Below are positions 30,473 through 33,766 of a stretch of 33,766 bases of DNA, piece by piece; the stretch's first letter is position 1, and each line of letters opens with the position of its first letter. The notes beneath the pieces are model-generated. The model was not told where the DNA came from. It was given only the letters and a program-made list of their open reading frames with translations, and made no database searches. The DNA is from Lingula anatina (lineage: Eukaryota > Brachiopoda > Lingulata > Lingulida > Lingulidae): positions 17,820 through 51,585 of the forward strand of contig NW_019773572.1 of NCBI RefSeq assembly GCF_001039355.2, written 5' to 3'. The position numbers and the translations under genes were made by a program.

Positions 30473-31364
30473 TCAAACATATTGTCCATAATATTCTTCG
30501 CACTGGTATGATTGTAAAAGAGAGTATTTAAATCCATTCTATAAATAATTTAAATTCCTTTTGACATTTACACTTCCATCTAGGTCAATAATATACAGAT
30601 TAGCATATGATGAATTGGATATATTTGCAGCAATTGTATCAACTGAAGTATATGATAGACCTCTTGTCGAACAAATATAAAGTAGATACTGGAACCACAT
30701 TGCAAATGGTTGAATGCACATATTACTGTTCAGATAACATCTGACAAAGAGAATCTATGCATGTTAAATCCCAGACAGTTTGGCTTTAAAACCTCACAGT
30801 GAACTTATTTTCCAAGTGAAAATTAACTACTGTGTTTATTAGTTCTAGGTAAAATAATGTAAGTTTTGAAAACTAAAATATTTTTCACACTAGACATACA
30901 ATTATTATAATCCACATATCAATACATCTACAGGATTCCTGTGATAATAGGAGTTGTAGCCAACTCTGTTGGACCTATAACACAATTTTAACATTGCTTA
31001 CAATGCAAAAGTAATATCTGAATTTTCTGATATAAATTTAAAGCTACAATCAGACAAAAATGAAATCTCTAAATCACATAAGAGTGTGGTCTTGACCATT
31101 TAAAACCTCAAAAATCTAAACGAAAAAAAAAATCACTATGGCTTGATCATGGTGTTTTCCAAACCTCTGAAAAGGACAAAACAATTGGTTATGTTGGTAC
31201 ACTACAAAAATTGTTAGGGGGCAGGGTGTGAATTCTCTAACTACTCATTTGTTGTATTACCATAACCAAGCAATGTACAGTAAAACCTACATGCAATATC
31301 CTAACATGAAACTGTTTGGCTAATATTTTCAGCATACTAAGAAGCAATTTTAATGTTAAAACAA
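30473..31364. other. No gene seen
   Basis: AT-rich sequence downstream of D2 and of the minus-strand integrase relic. Short frames only. Confidence 0.4.
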
Positions 31365-32743
31365 TTAGCTACCATATGATTTAATTAAAGGCATTCTATT
31401 TATAAATTCTTGCAAGCAGGAATGTAGCTTTACTTTAATTGCATCAGTAAACTTAGCCTTGCTCTTTCCTTTGATGCTAGAATCATGCATAGATGGAATA
31501 ACTAACCTTCCCTGCACTTTGGTTTTAAGCTCTTTCCCTTCCAGAGTCTCCAATTTACATTCTGCTTCTGGTCTATTCTTTTTACCCTAGAAGTATTACA
31601 TGTATTATGAGAAATGTATGCAAACCAGCCACAGATGTACTATAGAACTTTGATAATGCACATTTTGACATGCTGAATTGCAATCAACATTTTATTCTGC
31701 ACCCAATATTAATATCTGTACTCATATCTGCATCTTTAATTGTTAAGTCAAAATAAAGAGAAAACTTTTTGTATGAGATTAATATTTCACAATAAAAACA
31801 TTGTAAAAACTCATAGAATTATAATAAATTCTATTTTACCATGGAAACAGCAGTTATCGCAATTATTCTGGAATCTGTTTTCCCATAAGGAGAGATGAAC
31901 TTTCATATGATTATTTCAAAAAAACACATGGGCTAACTATGAATGTCAGAATGGAGTCATTAACAATTGATTAATAAAAAAAATCATTGTTTACCCCAGG
32001 AATATCCATATTTGGATAAAATGAACAGCTGTTCTTCCCTTGTATTTAATTTTAATCAAAATTGTGTGAAATGTGACATACATATATGCATAGTATAAGT
32101 GAACAAGTGGATGATGATTATGATTTACCTGTATGATCCAATCCAATCTGTCTCTAGCTTGCCACTAGTTTTTCTTCAGAACTTTCATTCCCCTTTCTAA
32201 TTGAAATACTACTACATTCTTTCCTTTCTTTGCCTCAAACTATCTCTTGTACTTTGCTTGCGACTTTTCAACTTTCTCCATGTACTGAAAATACATAGTT
32301 TATAGAAGCTGTATTCAAAAGGGTGTTTTGCCATTAATGGGAGAAGCAAAGTTCAAGATTTTGCTGTATAAAGTTATACTGTGCACAAAGCCATCAGAAA
32401 TTACAATACTGCAGCTGCTGCCATCACTATTCTGATGACACTTTTCAACCAATGCAGTATACTCAATTTATGTTGTAAATGTTTATGAAAGTATTACATG
32501 TGGTGTCTTGTTTTATAAAACAGACTTGTGTGAAACAAAATATTGCTCAATGTTAATGGCTACCTTGTAACCTTTAATGGGCAAAAAACTTAAGAAATAG
32601 CATATTGAGTGGAAATTGAACATGCAAGTCCAATATGCATACCCTCTCCTCAGTTACTCTATGAGCTGCTGCTGTTGGAATTCCACCTGCTGATTGTAGT
32701 CCACCTTGCTGGGTAATGTCACATCTTCCTCTGTGTCTTTCAA
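31365..32743 (-). pseudogene. Decayed integrase C-terminal region (Ginger/KRBA2-like), minus strand
   Basis: Three exon-like blocks. 32743-32658: acceptor TTTGAAG, encodes L-K-D-T-E-E-D-V…Q-Q-Q-Q-L-I, with a donor decayed from GAGGTAACTG by loss of one G. 32284-32129: starts Y-M-E-K-V-E-K-S-Q-A-K-Y-K-R, contains G-M-K-V-L-K-K-N, ends D-W-I-I-Q|GTAAAT, and has two in-frame TAG stops. 31586-31365: G-K-K-N-R…L-E-T-L-E-G-K-E-L-K-T-K-V-Q-G, stop TAA. From memory, helix K-S-Q-x-K-x-K, G-x-K-V-L-x-x-N and L-E-G-K-x-L-K-T-K-V are the C-terminal region of integrases of the Ginger/KRBA2 (SCAND3-like) type. The G-P-Y stretch expected between the last two blocks is missing. Non-functional. Confidence 0.5.
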
Positions 32744-33766
32744 CTTCAAAATCAGAAATTAATGTTCAAAAATGAACAAAATCAATTATGTTTATTAATA
32801 ATTCCATATCTTATGGCACCAATACACTGATTAATGTTTTTGTGAAATATAAGAACTTCATTTGTACATAATATGCCAGCAATGCAATGGTAGACAATTA
32901 AGGTTAAGATTCACCATCCCTATGATCATAAAAGCAGAGATGCATTTCATGTTTAAGGGGGCTTGGGCCATGTTTTTTATGCCAAAATATAGCCAACAGT
33001 CCACGAGGTCTGGCCAGATACTGGTTGTGCTCATAATTCGTGTAACAATCTGAACGTGCATTCTCTATGTTTACGTATTTATCTGTACTCACGCCCCCTG
33101 AGAGACAATGGGTTGTTTTGATAAATGACAAAAGCCTGTGCGGGTAGCAAACAATAGCGACGTGGACTCATACAGGGCCTAAGCACACAGGGGGAGGAGC
33201 GCATATGTAAATTATTGTATGGGCGATCCTTGGAGACGGGAGTTTGTCCTCGCGAAGCGCGGCAGGGTGTTAATTGATGTGCACTATATCCCGACTTAAT
33301 GAACACCTTTTAACATCGGGTTATTGCACCGTGCTTTAGGCTGAATACCCACATCCCCACCGTGTTCTCTTGGATGCTTGTTCCCTTCTTAAAATCGGGG
33401 ACTGGGCTTAATGAATTTGATGGGATGATTATTTTTAGTGGATTCTAAAATGAATTTCTCAAACATCGGTTTTTCTGTGGACCCTTATTTCATAATACTG
33501 ATTTACTTCGGAGTTATCCGTTTTCGTAGGTGTTATTGCCTCGAATAATGGAAAGGGGTTATCATGCAATTTAATAAATTTGACAAGGCGTCTTTAAGAG
33601 CGGATCCACTGATTTTTCAGCTGCTTACACGTCATGTTGTAGACAGCAAAATTGATACAATACGTAAATCTGATTAACTGCATTGTTGCGTGGTCATTAG
33701 CTATGCTGGTACTTATAACATCATTAAAGGTTGTCAACACACCACCACATTTAACAGAGATTTAAA
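32744..33766. other. No gene seen
   Basis: AT-rich up to ~33060, then a higher-GC segment (33080-33400) with only short overlapping frames on both strands. I found no domain or clear terminal repeat. Confidence 0.4.

Overview
The window is animal genomic DNA, most likely from a marine invertebrate. It is AT-rich, has spliced genes with GT-AG introns, many microsatellites, and several kinds of transposable element packed close together. I cannot name the species. Nothing is bacterial: there are no operons and no CRISPR. Three single ambiguous bases (4799, 21195, 25982) mark it as a draft assembly, and two of them lie exactly at the ends of large repeats.

Left part, 1-4019, minus strand. Three exons (3925-4019, 3203-3321, 2795-2896) encode the N-terminal anchor and the first Rossmann strands of a short-chain dehydrogenase of the HSD11B1/HSD11B1L (11-beta-hydroxysteroid dehydrogenase type 1) family. 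This copy has three oddities: an out-of-frame start at an A5 run, a 4-residue gap in the cofactor glycine motif, and a third exon whose last ~45 bp, with the splice donor, is present three times in a TG-rich minisatellite. Downstream on the same strand lies a decayed Ty3/Gypsy-type LTR retrotransposon: LTR end, tRNA-Ser-type primer site, broken gag, and a retropepsin that runs off the left edge. A palindromic CGTTGGCC minisatellite sits inside it.

Middle part, 4020-16900. I see almost no credible host coding sequence. Non-autonomous elements and repeats dominate: a ~270-bp MITE (4172-4438), a possible MITE (5668-5972), three copies of a dispersed repeat (6341, 7142, 8499), a ~200-bp TTAA-flanked MITE (12501-12702), and a stretch with three tRNA-like promoter modules (13171-13565). 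A 162-codon minus-strand ORF (16332-16820) is unexplained.

Right part, 16928-30472, is the most interesting. Two ~3.2-kb arms (16928-20118 and 22802-25978) form a large inverted repeat of high identity. Between them are a ~1-kb block (D1, 20132-21194) and the C-terminal part of a transposase (minus strand, 22104-22700). The right arm runs into a plus-strand, multi-exon gene that I can follow to its stop codon and poly(A) signal (25635-29261). It has a nuclear-localisation motif, an acidic stretch, a coiled coil, a Ser-rich linker and a C-terminal BEN domain. The left arm carries a second copy of its first recognised exon only. Arrays of a CCTATAGGATCC palindrome lie at 22716-22790 and 29359-29403, bracketing the unit with the BEN gene, and a second copy of the ~1-kb block (D2, 29405-30472) follows at once. 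I read this as a large transposon carrying a BEN-domain accessory gene, present in a complete copy and a truncated inverted copy. The single Ns mean the arrangement needs confirmation by long reads.

Far right, 30473-33766. A minus-strand degenerate integrase C-terminal region (exon relics 32743-31365) with two in-frame stops resembles Ginger/KRBA2-like integrases. The last ~1 kb is unremarkable.
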